A DNA stretch of 18,750 nucleotides from Pleurotus djamor (GCA_029747585.1 JAPEVF010000710.1:4173-22922), one strand, 5' to 3'; shown: positions 1 through 9,610, counted from the stretch's first letter. Notes: generated by a model not told the origin, from the letters alone. Translations and numbers: made by a program.

Positions 1-116
1 TATGNNACCTCGGTTCGAAATGACCGTCGCAGCGAAGCTTCTTGGTCGTTGACTTCCTCATGTTGTGTACCTGCTAGGAAAAGTCTAAAAGTGCAGGANC
101 TCTTCTCTGTNCNCCC
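1..116. other. Upstream region of the MFS transporter gene
   Basis: This is the leader or promoter side of the transporter gene and contains several N bases. I see no coding exon, tRNA or clear TATA box in it. The sequence directly before the ATG at 117 is C-rich. Confidence 0.4.
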
Positions 117-1663
117 ATGTCGACTTCCGAAGAAATTCAACTACAGCACACCCGTTCTCAGTCGCNGAATGAAANCGAGCCTGGANTTGAAGAAGGGGCT
201 CNTAATGCTTTCCCGACGATAGAACGCCCATCCAAGTCGTATCAGACCCTCCTCCTNGTTTCGGGATTTTTCATGACATTCCATGTCATTGGAATCAATT
301 CTGTCTTCGGTATATTCCAGGTNTGGCTACNCCAGACTGATGTGANACCAATNTCACTGACNTGTATACGNATCAGGAATTCTACACGTCGCAAGAGACC
401 AATATCACCGACGGTGTCGGTCAAGANGCTCTGATCGCGCTGGTCGGTACCATTGGTAGTGGCCTTACATGGAGCGGGAGTATCTTTGTCAACCCTCTCA
501 TCGCGAGGGTCGACAACGTCCGCTTGCTGACTTTCATCGGCTCAGTTTTGATGAGCGTTGGCCTTTTTGCGGCCAGCTATAGCACCAAGGTATTTGAGCC
601 CCTTCATCAGAGTTTCTCGCAGCCCGGTGCTCAATTGTTGCCTCATGGTCCGGTAGCTCTGGCACCTGTATATCACCCAGGCTCTCCTCTATGGTGTTGG
701 CTCGTCCATGTACTATTTTCCAATCATGTCGATCACCCCGGTTTACTTCGACCGCCACCGAGGGTTTGCCATGGGTGTGATCCTCGCAGGAAGCGGTGTC
801 GGAGGTCTGGTCATTGCACCAGTCCTCCAGGTACTCCTTGAGAAATATGGCATCCATTGGGCCCTCCGAAGTCTCGGTATATGGAATTTTGTCATCGGGA
901 TCCCCGTCTCCTGCGTAATCAAGCACCGACCAGGCTTCGGGGCCAGAGGCAGGACACGTTTAAATATGCGTCTAGTCCGCAGCGGGACCTTCCTTTATCA
1001 AGTGAGTCGATTCATGCAGGGAGTCTGATGATTCATTCTGAAAAAATGTCTGCGAAGGCCCTCGGTGCGTTCCTGCAAGCCGCGGGGAATATCATTCCGA
1101 TCTACTACCTATCCTCTTACTGTGTCACTGTGTTACACTATCCGCGTTCCATGGGCAGTACCCTCCTTGCTGTCAACAGTGGCGTGAACAGTGCCTCTCG
1201 TATTGCCATGGGTATCTTGGCCGATAAAGTTGGGAGGCAAAACACTCTTATCGGAGGTGTCATCCTCTCCGCGCTCTCTGTCTTGGCGGTTTGGTACAAC
1301 GCTCCGCGGGCTCAGTTTGTCGCGTTTACCATCCTATATGGAATCTACGCGGGAGGATACAACGCATTACTGCCCACAACCATAACGGAGATCTACGGGA
1401 TGCAAGACTATGCCAGCGTCAACGGATTTATCTATTTCATCCGTGGGCTTGGTTCCGTGGGCGGCGCTCCTCTTGCTGGTGTTATCCTAGGAAGTCACAA
1501 ACGAGGAGGGGATGTATCGGGAATCGACACTAATATCATTAGGGCGAGGTATAACAATCTTATCATTTACTCAGGTGTTCTTTTGGCTGCATCGGGCCTT
1601 TGCGTCGCATATGTTCGATGGTTGCACGCCCGTGCCCGAGGCCAGTGGGTGTGGAAAGCGTAG
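117..1663 (+). CDS. MFS transporter, monocarboxylate-transporter (SLC16/MCT-like) type
   Basis: Predicted 12-helix plasma-membrane permease of the major facilitator superfamily; the substrate cannot be told from sequence. Four exons: 117-320, 377-589, 657-1001 and 1058-1663, joined by GT-AG introns of 56, 67 and 56 nt, all phase 0, giving about 455 residues, normal for fungal MCT-like proteins. A hydrophilic N-tail of about 40 residues precedes helix 1 (FFMTFHVIGINSVFGIFQ). The segment RHRGFAMGVILAGSGVGG is the conserved loop and helix 4 region of this group, and GILADKVGRQ is the MFS motif-A-like loop in the second half. Several N bases fall in exon 1, intron 1 and early exon 2 and obscure individual residues. 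The first intron's donor reads GTN. The gene is tail-to-tail with the next gene, 85 nt apart. Family is secure; MCT subtype is from overall resemblance. Confidence 0.92.
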
Positions 1664-1709
1664 AGTCAACCAGATGTAGGCGATGATGTGCGTAGCATCG
1701 GTATATATC

Positions 1710-1715
1710 AATAAA
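1710..1715 (+). terminator. Possible polyadenylation signal (AATAAA)
   Basis: An exact AATAAA lies 46 nt after the transporter stop codon and 34 nt before the end of the convergent gene. It could serve the plus-strand transcript. Fungal poly(A) signals are loose, so this is suggestive only. Confidence 0.4.
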
Positions 1716-1748
1716 TACGACAGTGGTTATGGTACTATAAATACGATG

Positions 1749-4451
1749 TTATTGTGCGTGTCCATTGAGTCCGTTTGCTCCAAAAAGTTCCACAAGTTTC
1801 TCTAGAGTGGTTGCGATTCGAGCCAGGTTGTTGTCGATAGATGTGAGCCTGGCTGACACATCCGAAGGCAACACCGCTCCGGTGCCCGTACCTCCAGCAC
1901 CAACATTAGTCAATACGGCTGCGGGAGGGGGCGGCGGGGGAGTATATTCATCGACATCATCATCCACAGGCCAATCCATGTCTGGAAGCGGGGGCAGACT
2001 GGGCATCTGAACTTTCTCCTTCGCATGACGCACCGGCTTGGACAGCTTCAGCACATCACCGTACGAGGGACACGCTACATAGCCCAGACACGCGTACTTC
2101 TTCTCTGCGACATTGTTTCCTTGGGTCAGGAGGACTTTGATGGCATAGACGCGTCGACAGTTGAGATCTACCAATGCCCAAGACTTCCACTCCCAATCGC
2201 CACCCGCACGCTCATTGCCTAACTCCAAATCGACTTCGGTTTCCCCAGTTTTCATAGCCTGCCACACGATTTGCTGTAATCGGGTAACGCTGATCTCATT
2301 ACCGTCAAGCACGAGCACCATATCAGATTTATCGGTGGGGGCGACTCGAATATACGCCCGGCTGCATCTATCGACATCGTCGAAATGGAAGAACGCGAGT
2401 TCCTCATTCGCAGGTTTTGGTTTCTCTTGAGAATATGGCGCGAAGATGTATTCGAAAACAAGGCTCGCTTCTTCGCCTTCGAGGTCCGTCACGGTCAACT
2501 TCAGGCGTAGAGGGCGGTCTTTGGCGACATAAGCTCGGTTCCACCAGCGAATGTCCATTTTGGTCTCTTCTTCGGAGCGAGGAACTTCAGCGATGAACCT
2601 GACGGGGAAGGATTGTCGCGGGTCGATGGTCAGAGGGAAGACACAATCAACTGCCTTGATGGTATTGACGGGTTGGTAGTATTTATCTCCAACAAGACGG
2701 AATTCTGCTGTTAGTGACTCGATGGTGAGGGGTTCGCCGCCATTCACCGGAGCCTTGTTAACGATCGAGATGATACCTTCAAAGTAGTCGAGGTCGTTAC
2801 GAGCGTAGTCTGGGTTGGCCTTGAGGGGTGGATCAGAAGTGGCTTTCAGGACAATCGGGAAGCTATGGGGAGCGACGGTCTTGAAGTTGGTGCGCACACG
2901 GCGCGCAGGTCTGTCTGGCAGAGTCGCGCTGACACGAACTGTTTCTGGGATTTGATAGTCGCCAACGGGTTTGCAACTTCGGAATCCTCCTTCCGAAAGC
3001 ATCACCACGTCGCTGGCTCGGGTGCAAGATCGTATGTCAATAGGACAAACAGCGATGTAGGGTAGAGCCGACGTGGACACCTTGGCTGTCAAGCGGACGG
3101 CGTTGATGATACCATCACGGGAAAGCAGCCATTCAGCCATGGCGAACTCTTTGTTACTGGGGGATGTGCGGAAGATGGTGCATTGATGGGTAATGTTGAC
3201 GACGGCTGAGAGGGCCTCGAGTTCGGTAGCGGTGAAAGTGTTAAAGTAATATTTCTCCTTCCAGCTGATGCTACCGACGCGAATGAGGAGCGTTGGCTCT
3301 TCGACACGTTCTCCGCGAGATGACCACCGTAGGAGTTGAGAAACGAAAGCCTTCTCCTTGTTGTTGGTTTCAAGGTTGGTATCTTCAACCGAAGCCAATT
3401 CTTCTGATGTGTCGGTATAGTTGATGATTCCCCAGGCACGAGAGAAGAATTTGTTGTAAGGATATTCGCAGTGGTGCTTTGGTCGATGTGATCGAAACTG
3501 GCAAGGCTCTTGGCTACCACAACATGCGTAACTCCTTCCCCAAGGATCCGTAGGGTGGAACGAACAAGAAGCGGGGCCATTTGCAGAATCTCGATACTCC
3601 TGGTTACATTGGACGCAGATAAACTTCTGCTCTTTCTCAGCCTCGTTCAGTTGCGCGGCCAAACCCTTGAGGCTATCAACAACTGCAGTGCTGACCGTCT
3701 CGTTGATGGTTTTCTCGAGGTTAGCTTGATTTTCATAGATGACCTCCGAGAGGTTGGCGCTCAATTGTTCCATGGTCTGATCATCGACACGATCGTGGAG
3801 GGTGTCGGCGAATTGAGTGACTAGCTCCCTCGACTCCTTGACGACATCCAACCCGCCATGGCTAGCGACAAACTTTTGCGCCGCCTCGTCCTCTGGGTCA
3901 ATAGGTACAGCGCGATTCACAATGGCGTCAATTTGCGTGGATTGGTGGATTTGGAGGCTGAGCATAAGATCGTTGATGCATTGGTTGACATCTTTTGCAC
4001 AGATAGTGAATTTTTCCTTATTCCCAAAGGACAACCTCCTTGCGACCCGTCCTTGCTTGCGGTAAGCTTTTATGAGAGCAGCAGCATCTTTCAGCACAGC
4101 GTTCATCCGATCAATGACTTGCCGGGTAGCCTCCGTCATAGTGATATTTTGCAACATTGGCAGGTGCCCCAGCATGAAGGTTATGCGGTCGACGAGGTCC
4201 TGGCACTTGAGATCGACATCTCTGACATTGTTTTCGATTTCAATGATGACTTTGAGTAAGATGAACGCGGGTGCGATAAAAGGAAGGGCTCGGCCAAGAT
4301 CTGCGAGCTGGTCAAGGACTTGGCAGGCGTTTGCGACAGAAGGATTGGATATGGGATCTGCGGCCGTGCTGACACCAGAGAAAACGGCGAAGGTCCTACT
4401 GCGCGAAGGAGGTGGGGGGATTTCTCCCTGAATAAAATCGCGATGGTCCAT
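1749..4451 (-). CDS. Large protein with MLKL/HeLo-like helical N-terminus and CHORD-like Cys/His cluster
   Basis: One uninterrupted 900-residue frame, unusual in a window where the other long genes are intron-rich. The ATG is at 4449-4451. Residues about 35-175 are predicted helical and include LPFIAPAFILLKVIIEIENN followed by regularly spaced hydrophobic positions and a basic stretch (YRKQGRVARRLSFGNKEKF), a pattern I associate with MLKL-type four-helix and fungal HeLo-like domains. Residues about 200-275 look coiled-coil. A Cys/His cluster follows: C279, C282, C296, H299, C310, C311, C317, H327 and C328, in a spacing like CHORD zinc modules. Residues about 340-780 are beta-rich and unrecognised. 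Near the C-terminus come a proline run (TPPPPPPAA), a Gly/Thr stretch and a short coiled coil (LTSIDNNLARIATTLEKL). No kinase, NACHT or NB-ARC motif is visible. Reading frame is certain; domain names are tentative and function is unknown. Confidence 0.85.
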   Translation of the reverse strand: MDHRDFIQGEIPPPPSRSRTFAVFSGVSTAADPISNPSVANACQVLDQLADLGRALPFIAPAFILLKVIIEIENNVRDVDLKCQDLVDRITFMLGHLPMLQNITMTEATRQVIDRMNAVLKDAAALIKAYRKQGRVARRLSFGNKEKFTICAKDVNQCINDLMLSLQIHQSTQIDAIVNRAVPIDPEDEAAQKFVASHGGLDVVKESRELVTQFADTLHDRVDDQTMEQLSANLSEVIYENQANLEKTINETVSTAVVDSLKGLAAQLNEAEKEQKFICVQCNQEYRDSANGPASCSFHPTDPWGRSYACCGSQEPCQFRSHRPKHHCEYPYNKFFSRAWGIINYTDTSEELASVEDTNLETNNKEKAFVSQLLRWSSRGERVEEPTLLIRVGSISWKEKYYFNTFTATELEALSAVVNITHQCTIFRTSPSNKEFAMAEWLLSRDGIINAVRLTAKVSTSALPYIAVCPIDIRSCTRASDVVMLSEGGFRSCKPVGDYQIPETVRVSATLPDRPARRVRTNFKTVAPHSFPIVLKATSDPPLKANPDYARNDLDYFEGIISIVNKAPVNGGEPLTIESLTAEFRLVGDKYYQPVNTIKAVDCVFPLTIDPRQSFPVRFIAEVPRSEEETKMDIRWWNRAYVAKDRPLRLKLTVTDLEGEEASLVFEYIFAPYSQEKPKPANEELAFFHFDDVDRCSRAYIRVAPTDKSDMVLVLDGNEISVTRLQQIVWQAMKTGETEVDLELGNERAGGDWEWKSWALVDLNCRRVYAIKVLLTQGNNVAEKKYACLGYVACPSYGDVLKLSKPVRHAKEKVQMPSLPPLPDMDWPVDDDVDEYTPPPPPPAAVLTNVGAGGTGTGAVLPSDVSARLTSIDNNLARIATTLEKLVELFGANGLNGHAQ

Positions 4452-4931
4452 GAGCAAAAAGTTTTCAAAAAAGTTGACAGGCCTAGGGGCGGGCTCACCA
4501 AGTCTATTTGTATTGGGCTCGCCAGGGTCCTATCCCGAGTTGGGTGTGCCATGCTGCCAATTCCGTCAACGACTCGACGTGGAGCCAAGCCNTTGTGCCA
4601 GTAGGGGTGTCAGGCCTCAGGCCAGCCCTTGGTGGCTACAACGACTTTTATAACAACAGATGTCGAGCGCTGCCGGTGAGCACGCACGCCGTGTCAATGT
4701 TTGTTGGACATGGGTATTTTGTGGCATCGCGCACTGATGGCATCGCGCGTCAATGATTCAAATTGTCTGGGGAAGGGACAAATTGACAGACCTCGAGGTT
4801 CGAGCAAGTGGTTGTCCCGGCCCAAAGAGGAAATAACTCGTCGTCATGGAAACGTGGCCGGGTTCTTGCTGCTCAAGTATTGACTCTGCTTGTTTACTTC
4901 CTCGTTCAAACCATCAGAGTAACCCAACACC
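4452..4931. other. Divergent intergenic region between the 900-residue protein and F-box gene A
   Basis: About 480 nt holding the promoters of two divergently transcribed genes. It contains one N at 4592 and short direct repeats (see 4722-4748). Open frames here are short and look like chance. I see no clear TATA box; the last 60 nt before the F-box ATG are pyrimidine-rich, as is common in fungal promoters. Confidence 0.5.
4722..4748. repeat. Short direct repeat, 11 bp twice
   Basis: TGGCATCGCGC occurs at 4722-4732 and again at 4738-4748, a 16-nt period, inside the divergent promoter region. The heptamer GTCAATG also occurs twice nearby. It could be a paired factor site or simple chance duplication. 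Confidence 0.45.
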
Positions 4932-6628
4932 ATGCCACCCCAACTTCCTCCTGAGTTATGGCGTTCTGTTGCGTCTCATTTGCCCGCTGAAACCCTCCAA
5001 GACTCCATCTCCGTAAACAGTGTCTTCTTCGAACTTGGCATGGACATCAAGTATCGCACCCTTCGCCTTCGGCGCAAAAAAGAGAATACACTTGACCAGC
5101 TCGACCACATATCCAGGTATGTCACCCAAACTTTTTCCACGAAAGACACCTAAACTTCCATAGGACTCCATCTGTGGCCAATCGTATCTACTTTGTGGAG
5201 CTCAACCTTAGTTTGCTCGACTCATTCACGCCCCCTCAGCCAGACGCATCGCCAAAACAGCCAGAATGGCGGAGGTCCACAGCTGCGCTCGGAAATTTGT
5301 TCAAGAAAGCTCTAACGCGATCCCGATCCCGATCCCATCAACCAGACGCACGGGAATGGGCAATAAATACAAGTCGTGACCCTCTTCGCTCCCTGCTTCC
5401 ACAGGTCATCCAGGCAATGACCAACCTCAATCATTTTCGTTTGTACGACTCAAATCCGGTCGTGAATCTTCAACTCCGTGTCCTTTTATGCGAACTTTTT
5501 CCAGTTTTCCCCGAAAAAATAACCTTGACAACATCGCTTTTTTCAATTTCCCCACCTTCCCTCGCAGCCTCCCGCTCAAGCATCTCTGCATTTCTTTGTC
5601 TTCAAATAACGGTGACGTTGAAGCCGTCGACTATGCAGCTCTTGCACAAGCTATCAACTTGGTTTCTCATTCTCTAGAGTCTCTTGAGTTGACATTTCAA
5701 CGAGATCATACGAGGATAATGCTTCAAAACCATTGCAATGTTCTTAGCAAACTGGGTGAGTTGTTGCGTCTAGCATCTTTTCAAATGCTCATAAATTTCA
5801 AAGTTTCGCTTCCAGTCCTGAAGCTATTGGTTCTGGATGTTCCATTCCTAAGCAACGTCATACCTCACTTTCTATCGACCTCGACTTCTCAGATTGAGGA
5901 ACTGCACTTAAAAGCTTCGTCCTCAAGGCTTTTTGACCGCATGTTACTCAGTTCCATCCGCTTGCCACAACTTTCCTCCTTTTATCTTTCCTTCGACTAC
6001 CTGACCCGTCCCAATATCGAGTCTCTTTGGTCTGGTATAATACATTTTGGTACCCTCACGACTTTAGTCGTACGACGTAGCACCCTCATTCACGACACCA
6101 TTACACCGATGTGTGACGCGTTCAGAAGATCCGGCATCGGTGCTTCACTTCGAACTGTTGATCTCGACATGAAAGTTGCAAATGGAGACGACCTTGACGA
6201 ACTTGCCATCACGTTTCCCCAACTGCGGTCGTTGCTACTTGGAGTTAGATATCTTTGGGACTTCTTCGTTGTACACCCTCTTATCAAAGTGCGTTCACCG
6301 GCGATATCTCTACATCTGGTTGAAGATCTCAAAAGAACCAAGCAGAAACCTTCTTCGAGTCAACACCTCCCTTCTCGAGCGGGGCATAGTTCATCTCTCC
6401 ATCCATATCCCGCCCGTTCAATCTCAAGCCACGATGCCTTCCCACATTGCAATGAGAATCATTGCGCAATATATTCCGAGCATTACAAGTTTTTGTGGAA
6501 GCGGAAACACCGAGATTCCGTGTGTGCTTCTCCGCGTTCCTAATCTAGCTTGCTCATCCATCTGTAGATTAGAAGAAGAGAAGCGCCTATGGGTCCTCCT
6601 CAATAGTGAAAGGGCCGGAACTGCATAA
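4932..6628 (+). CDS. F-box protein A with leucine-rich-like C-terminal region (frame disturbed)
   Basis: Probable substrate receptor of an SCF ubiquitin ligase. The N-terminal F-box-like motif begins LPPELWRSVASHLP and continues through SVNSVFFELGMDIKYRTL; the rest has leucine-patterned segments of the LRR type (for example SLESLELTF, QIEELHLKA, LTTLVVRR). Exons by comparison with gene B: 4932-5116, 5164-5755, 5804-6288, about 6326-6519 and 6568-6628; stop TAA at 6626-6628. The 5117-5163, 5756-5803 and 6520-6567 introns match those of gene B in position and phase. Two problems: exon 2 needs one extra base in the A6 run at 5514-5519 to stay in frame, and the intron after HPLIK, whose gene-B-like acceptor would be at 6342, is one base out of phase. 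In-frame choices are 37 nt (to 6325), 91 nt (to 6379), or a donor at 6271. Either sequencing error or an early pseudogene. Confidence 0.75.
5514..5519 (+). other. A6 run with apparent one-base frame break in F-box gene A
   Basis: Upstream of this run the coding frame reads VLLCELFPVFPE. Downstream the continuing frame reads NNLDNIAFFNFPTFPRS, one frame away. One more A would restore a continuous exon. No intron with usable GT-AG ends bridges the two frames without meeting a stop. Confidence 0.7.
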
Positions 6629-6632
6629 GCTT

Positions 6633-6651
6633 GATACGAAGCCATCGTATC
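6633..6651 (+). repeat. Perfect 7-bp stem-loop just after F-box A stop codon
   Basis: GATACGA at 6633-6639 and TCGTATC at 6645-6651 enclose a 5-nt loop, starting 4 nt after the stop. A further U-G and A-U pair may extend the stem. It would lie in the 3' UTR. Function unknown; chance is possible. Confidence 0.5.
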
Positions 6652-6852
6652 GAACCTTAACTCGAACACCTGTGGTCTTCCACATGGTCAACGCCCGCGC
6701 CGTCTGATGGCCATCACTCCGGTCGNTTTGCCGTGACAGTCCCGACAAAACCAAATCATTGTCTGAAAGGACTTACATCACGAGACGACGTATCTTGCTC
6801 ACCTCCGTGCGCAAACCTCTTCGTTCCTCACTCCCGGCTTTCCCTTCTAGCT

Positions 6853-9610
6853 ATGTCTATCTCCCTTCCTGCGGACGTCTGGCTTCAGATCGCTACCCAC
6901 ATACCAGAGAGTTCGATAATCAACTTAATTGGTCTTAATCGCACATTCTTTGAGCTTGGGCTGAACGCCAAGTACCGTTCCTTTAATATCTATATCCTAG
7001 ACGACACAACCATTGCGCAATTGGAGCACATGAGGTGACTCATTACTCTTATATTAAGCAGATGTCACCAATTCGTTTGGCTATGTTTGGCCTAACACCC
7101 CTGTCTCAGGGTTTGCCAAAGAATGCCGAAGAGCCTGGTCTTACCCTTTGTCACGGAAAAAATAACAAAAGAAAGGATGTGGTCGTCTGCGCAGAGATCA
7201 GTTGAGTTCTTTTTACTCAAGCTGTCAAAGACCAAAGCTGCCGTGAGGGAACATGACCAAGAGGCGGGCTTTTTACAGGCGGTGGCCGTATCTAAAGACA
7301 TTAGTGGAAAGCAGTGTGCGCTCTCTGACGCATAGTAGCCCTCGCAAATATGTTCGCAAATACTTTGGTAGAATCGAAAAAATGAAAGCTTCGATGAAGT
7401 TTTTGGTGATGATGGATGTGGTTATATGAACTGCACGCTTGACTGCGACTTGGGAATCAGAGAGATCGGGCCTCAGTGAGCTGCTGCAACTCTAACACGT
7501 CAATCATGACTGGCATAGGATATTTTCGCAGGCATGTACCATCCGCGTGGATGTTTCCCTGGATTTGCGTGCTTTCGAGTTGGCTGGGGGACGTTGAACG
7601 GCGCCGGCTACGGTGTATAACCTGCGAGTTAGGGTTACCCTGATTTGCTCCTGATGCGACAGGAGTGTTTCCGGGTGTCTCACAGAAGAAACAGGGCTTG
7701 GAAGGCATGCTTGCTCAAGGTCCAAAGTTTAATAATTCGCGTTGAAGGGCTATCAAAGGGAGCAACAGTGTTTTGGTAGCATTTTCATGATACTCAGAGT
7801 CACCCCGAAGTGTCAACGGTGCGTCACCAACGCTCTTGAAAATCCTTTGCGAAAGGCGGGAAAGGGGGAAGACAACCTACTCTATGTAAAGGCTAATCGA
7901 AAATCTTTCGAGCGAGTGTCGTCGACAGAAATTCTGTGCGCCCCGGGCAGTGAAATTCTGTGACTTCGTCCAATATTTTGAATTTTCAGTTACAGATGTT
8001 TTCCATTGCGATCCAACGGGAAAATTCCCAGCAGTAACATCTTCATTATTATGATATTTGAGTTTCATCGCGATGTTGCTTTTCTACGGGAAGGAAGCCG
8101 TAGCGAAGTGAGGCCCATCTTGTTTAATACTAGAATTAGGCCTCGATTCTAATATACCTGCAGTCGCTCTGATCTAGTCGCCTCTCGCATTCAGTCCCTG
8201 GGCTTACGATTGGACATACTCAAGTTGGAGCCCGCGCCTATGAGCATGGGTTCCATCACGAAGTTTATGAAGAAATCAGCCCGGCGTCTCAGCGGCAGAC
8301 CAGTGATAGCGCCTGTGACGCTCCCCATCACCATTGCCTTACGATCCGTCGTGCATCTGGCCATCCAAAATATGACCGACGTATGTCATTGTGAACTACT
8401 CGCTCTTCCACCAGACGACGAGGCACTTCCCTTTTTCTTCGAAGATATCTGGCCGATCCTCAAAAGGCGCCTTCGTTCTATGACAGTTAACAGTGCCACC
8501 ATCTGTGCACACAACCTCTCCAGATTCACTCATGACATGACAGCGATCGAAAAACTCGATTTCGATCCCGTACAAGAGTGGCATCCTTCCGACTCTGAAC
8601 CTCTTGCTCGCGCCCTGAATTACATTGCACCCTCGTTAACTTCCCTCAGGCTAACATTTGGTGGAAAGGATTATGACAGTTTATACGATCGTTTGAGTAT
8701 GTCCCACACAAAACCTCTCCCTATTATCGCTGAGGGTCTTATCAGCGTATTTCCCAAAGTTGAGGCACTTCGACACTTCGTTACCTTTCACTCCTGCTGC
8801 GTGCAAAGCTGTCAGCAACTTCCTGGAGAGGAGTGCATCTGGTCTCAAGGAACTTGACTTGCTTCTCAGCTACTCGGACAATCATGATTGCCCAGAATCA
8901 TTGAGCTTCCTCACATTGCAAGATCTGCATACACTTCGCCTTCACATCCCTTACTATTCACAGGCCCATATCTCCAATACATGGGCCGGACCATGCCCGT
9001 TCACTTCCCTCGAGTCTCTCGTCGTGAAAACATCCATATTCTCTCCTTGTAATTTCGTCTCCCCAGTGTGTGAAGCATTCGCACGGTGGGGGAAGGGGCG
9101 GTCCCTTCGTGTTCTTCACCTTGACGTCTACTCCTTGAATGGTGACGTCTTTGACGAGCTGGCGCGAACATTCCCGCTACTACAGGGCCTTTCTATTCGA
9201 TGCTGTGTGCTTTGGGACTTCAGTCATGTCCACCCCCTCATCAAAGTGCGTGGTTGTCACTGTACTTACGTCTCTGCATACCTGGCTGAAAAGCCTTCCC
9301 AAGGTCCCCACCGCATATCTTGAGCCTCACTTCTACCACGTATGGGGGATAAAAGACCTCTCGATCTCCCGTCTGTCAAGCGTTGATATGAAAACAAAAC
9401 CCTCATATATCGCGATGTCCATCTTTGCACAGTATATGCCCAGTATCCGCAGCTTTCGCGGCCGTGGCAACCTCTTTGTCCCGTACGTCTGAATATACTT
9501 GCTTCCGCATGGTTCGAATGACGCTGACTTCCTACGCCAGAGATCCTATCCAACGGCTGTTCGAGGAGATGCGAGACCGCCAACCATCGCTTGATGAATC
9601 GGCTTTATAG
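6853..9610 (+). CDS. F-box protein B, tandem paralogue of A
   Basis: Probable SCF substrate receptor of 487 residues. Exons: 6853-7034, 8164-8696, 8746-9245, 9304-9482 and 9541-9610; all junction phases agree and the frame is intact to TAG at 9608-9610. The F-box-like motif is SLPADVWLQIATHIPESSI with the following FFELGLNAKYRSFNIY aligning to gene A. Leucine-patterned segments follow (LTSLRLTFG, GLKELDLLL, DLHTLRLHIP, SLRVLHLDVY). Shared features with A include the exon-1 junction in an arginine or serine codon, the conserved HPLIK before the fourth exon, and the last intron within a proline codon. The ATG at 6853 is chosen by alignment with A; an in-frame upstream ATG exists, but A has no such extension. 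Intron 1 is 1129 nt against 47 nt in A. An alternative short intron ending at 7109 would instead give a truncated, unrelated-looking tail of about 75 residues. Confidence 0.8.
7928..7962. repeat. 11-bp direct repeat inside the long intron
   Basis: GAAATTCTGTG occurs at 7928-7938 and 7952-7962, separated by a 13-nt GC-rich spacer. It could mark an insertion footprint or be a local duplication. Confidence 0.45.
8084..8103. repeat. Inverted repeat (6-bp stem, 8-nt loop) near 3' end of the long intron
   Basis: CTACGG at 8084-8089 pairs with CCGTAG at 8098-8103. It lies about 60 nt upstream of the splice acceptor, near a second hairpin at 8131-8151. Confidence 0.4.
8131..8151. repeat. Imperfect palindrome with AGGCCT core
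   Basis: TAGAAT at 8131-8136 and ATTCTA at 8146-8151 flank a 9-nt centre that contains the palindrome AGGCCT. It ends 12 nt before the splice acceptor. Possible remnant of a mobile-element end, but no partner end was identified. Confidence 0.4.

Larger units (their letters stand above)
7035..8163 (+). other. Abnormally long first intron of F-box gene B, probably holding inserted DNA
   Basis: The donor GTGACT at 7035 and the acceptor CTGCAG ending at 8163 join exon 1 to an exon (RSDLVASRIQSLGLRLDIL) that aligns with exon 2 of gene A. The other introns in this window are 37-92 nt, so about 1.05 kb is extra. Frames inside are all short (up to 83 residues) and none resembles a known transposase, reverse transcriptase or host gene. 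The 3' half contains several short inverted and direct repeats. I found no convincing terminal inverted repeats or target-site duplication by eye. Confidence 0.65.

Noticed and set aside
3089..3580. 163-codon minus frame overlapping the 900-residue protein
   Set aside because: Same strand but another frame inside the long ORF, Ser/Pro-biased composition, no motif; a shadow of the real gene.
4781..4830. tRNA-like GGTTCGA T-loop sequence
   Set aside because: No matching acceptor stem, anticodon arm or D-arm is present around it; the same holds for GGTTCGAAA at the window start.
5500..5530. Programmed -1 ribosomal frameshift at the A6 run in F-box gene A
   Set aside because: The run resembles a slippery site, but the zero-frame codons do not fit the X XXY YYZ pattern, and other homopolymer breaks in this window point to sequencing error.
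8084..8177. Helitron 3' end (hairpin followed by CTAG and T)
   Set aside because: A CTAG-T occurs at 8174-8178 and hairpins lie upstream, but the spacing is too long and CTAG lies inside the exon. No 5' TC end was found.
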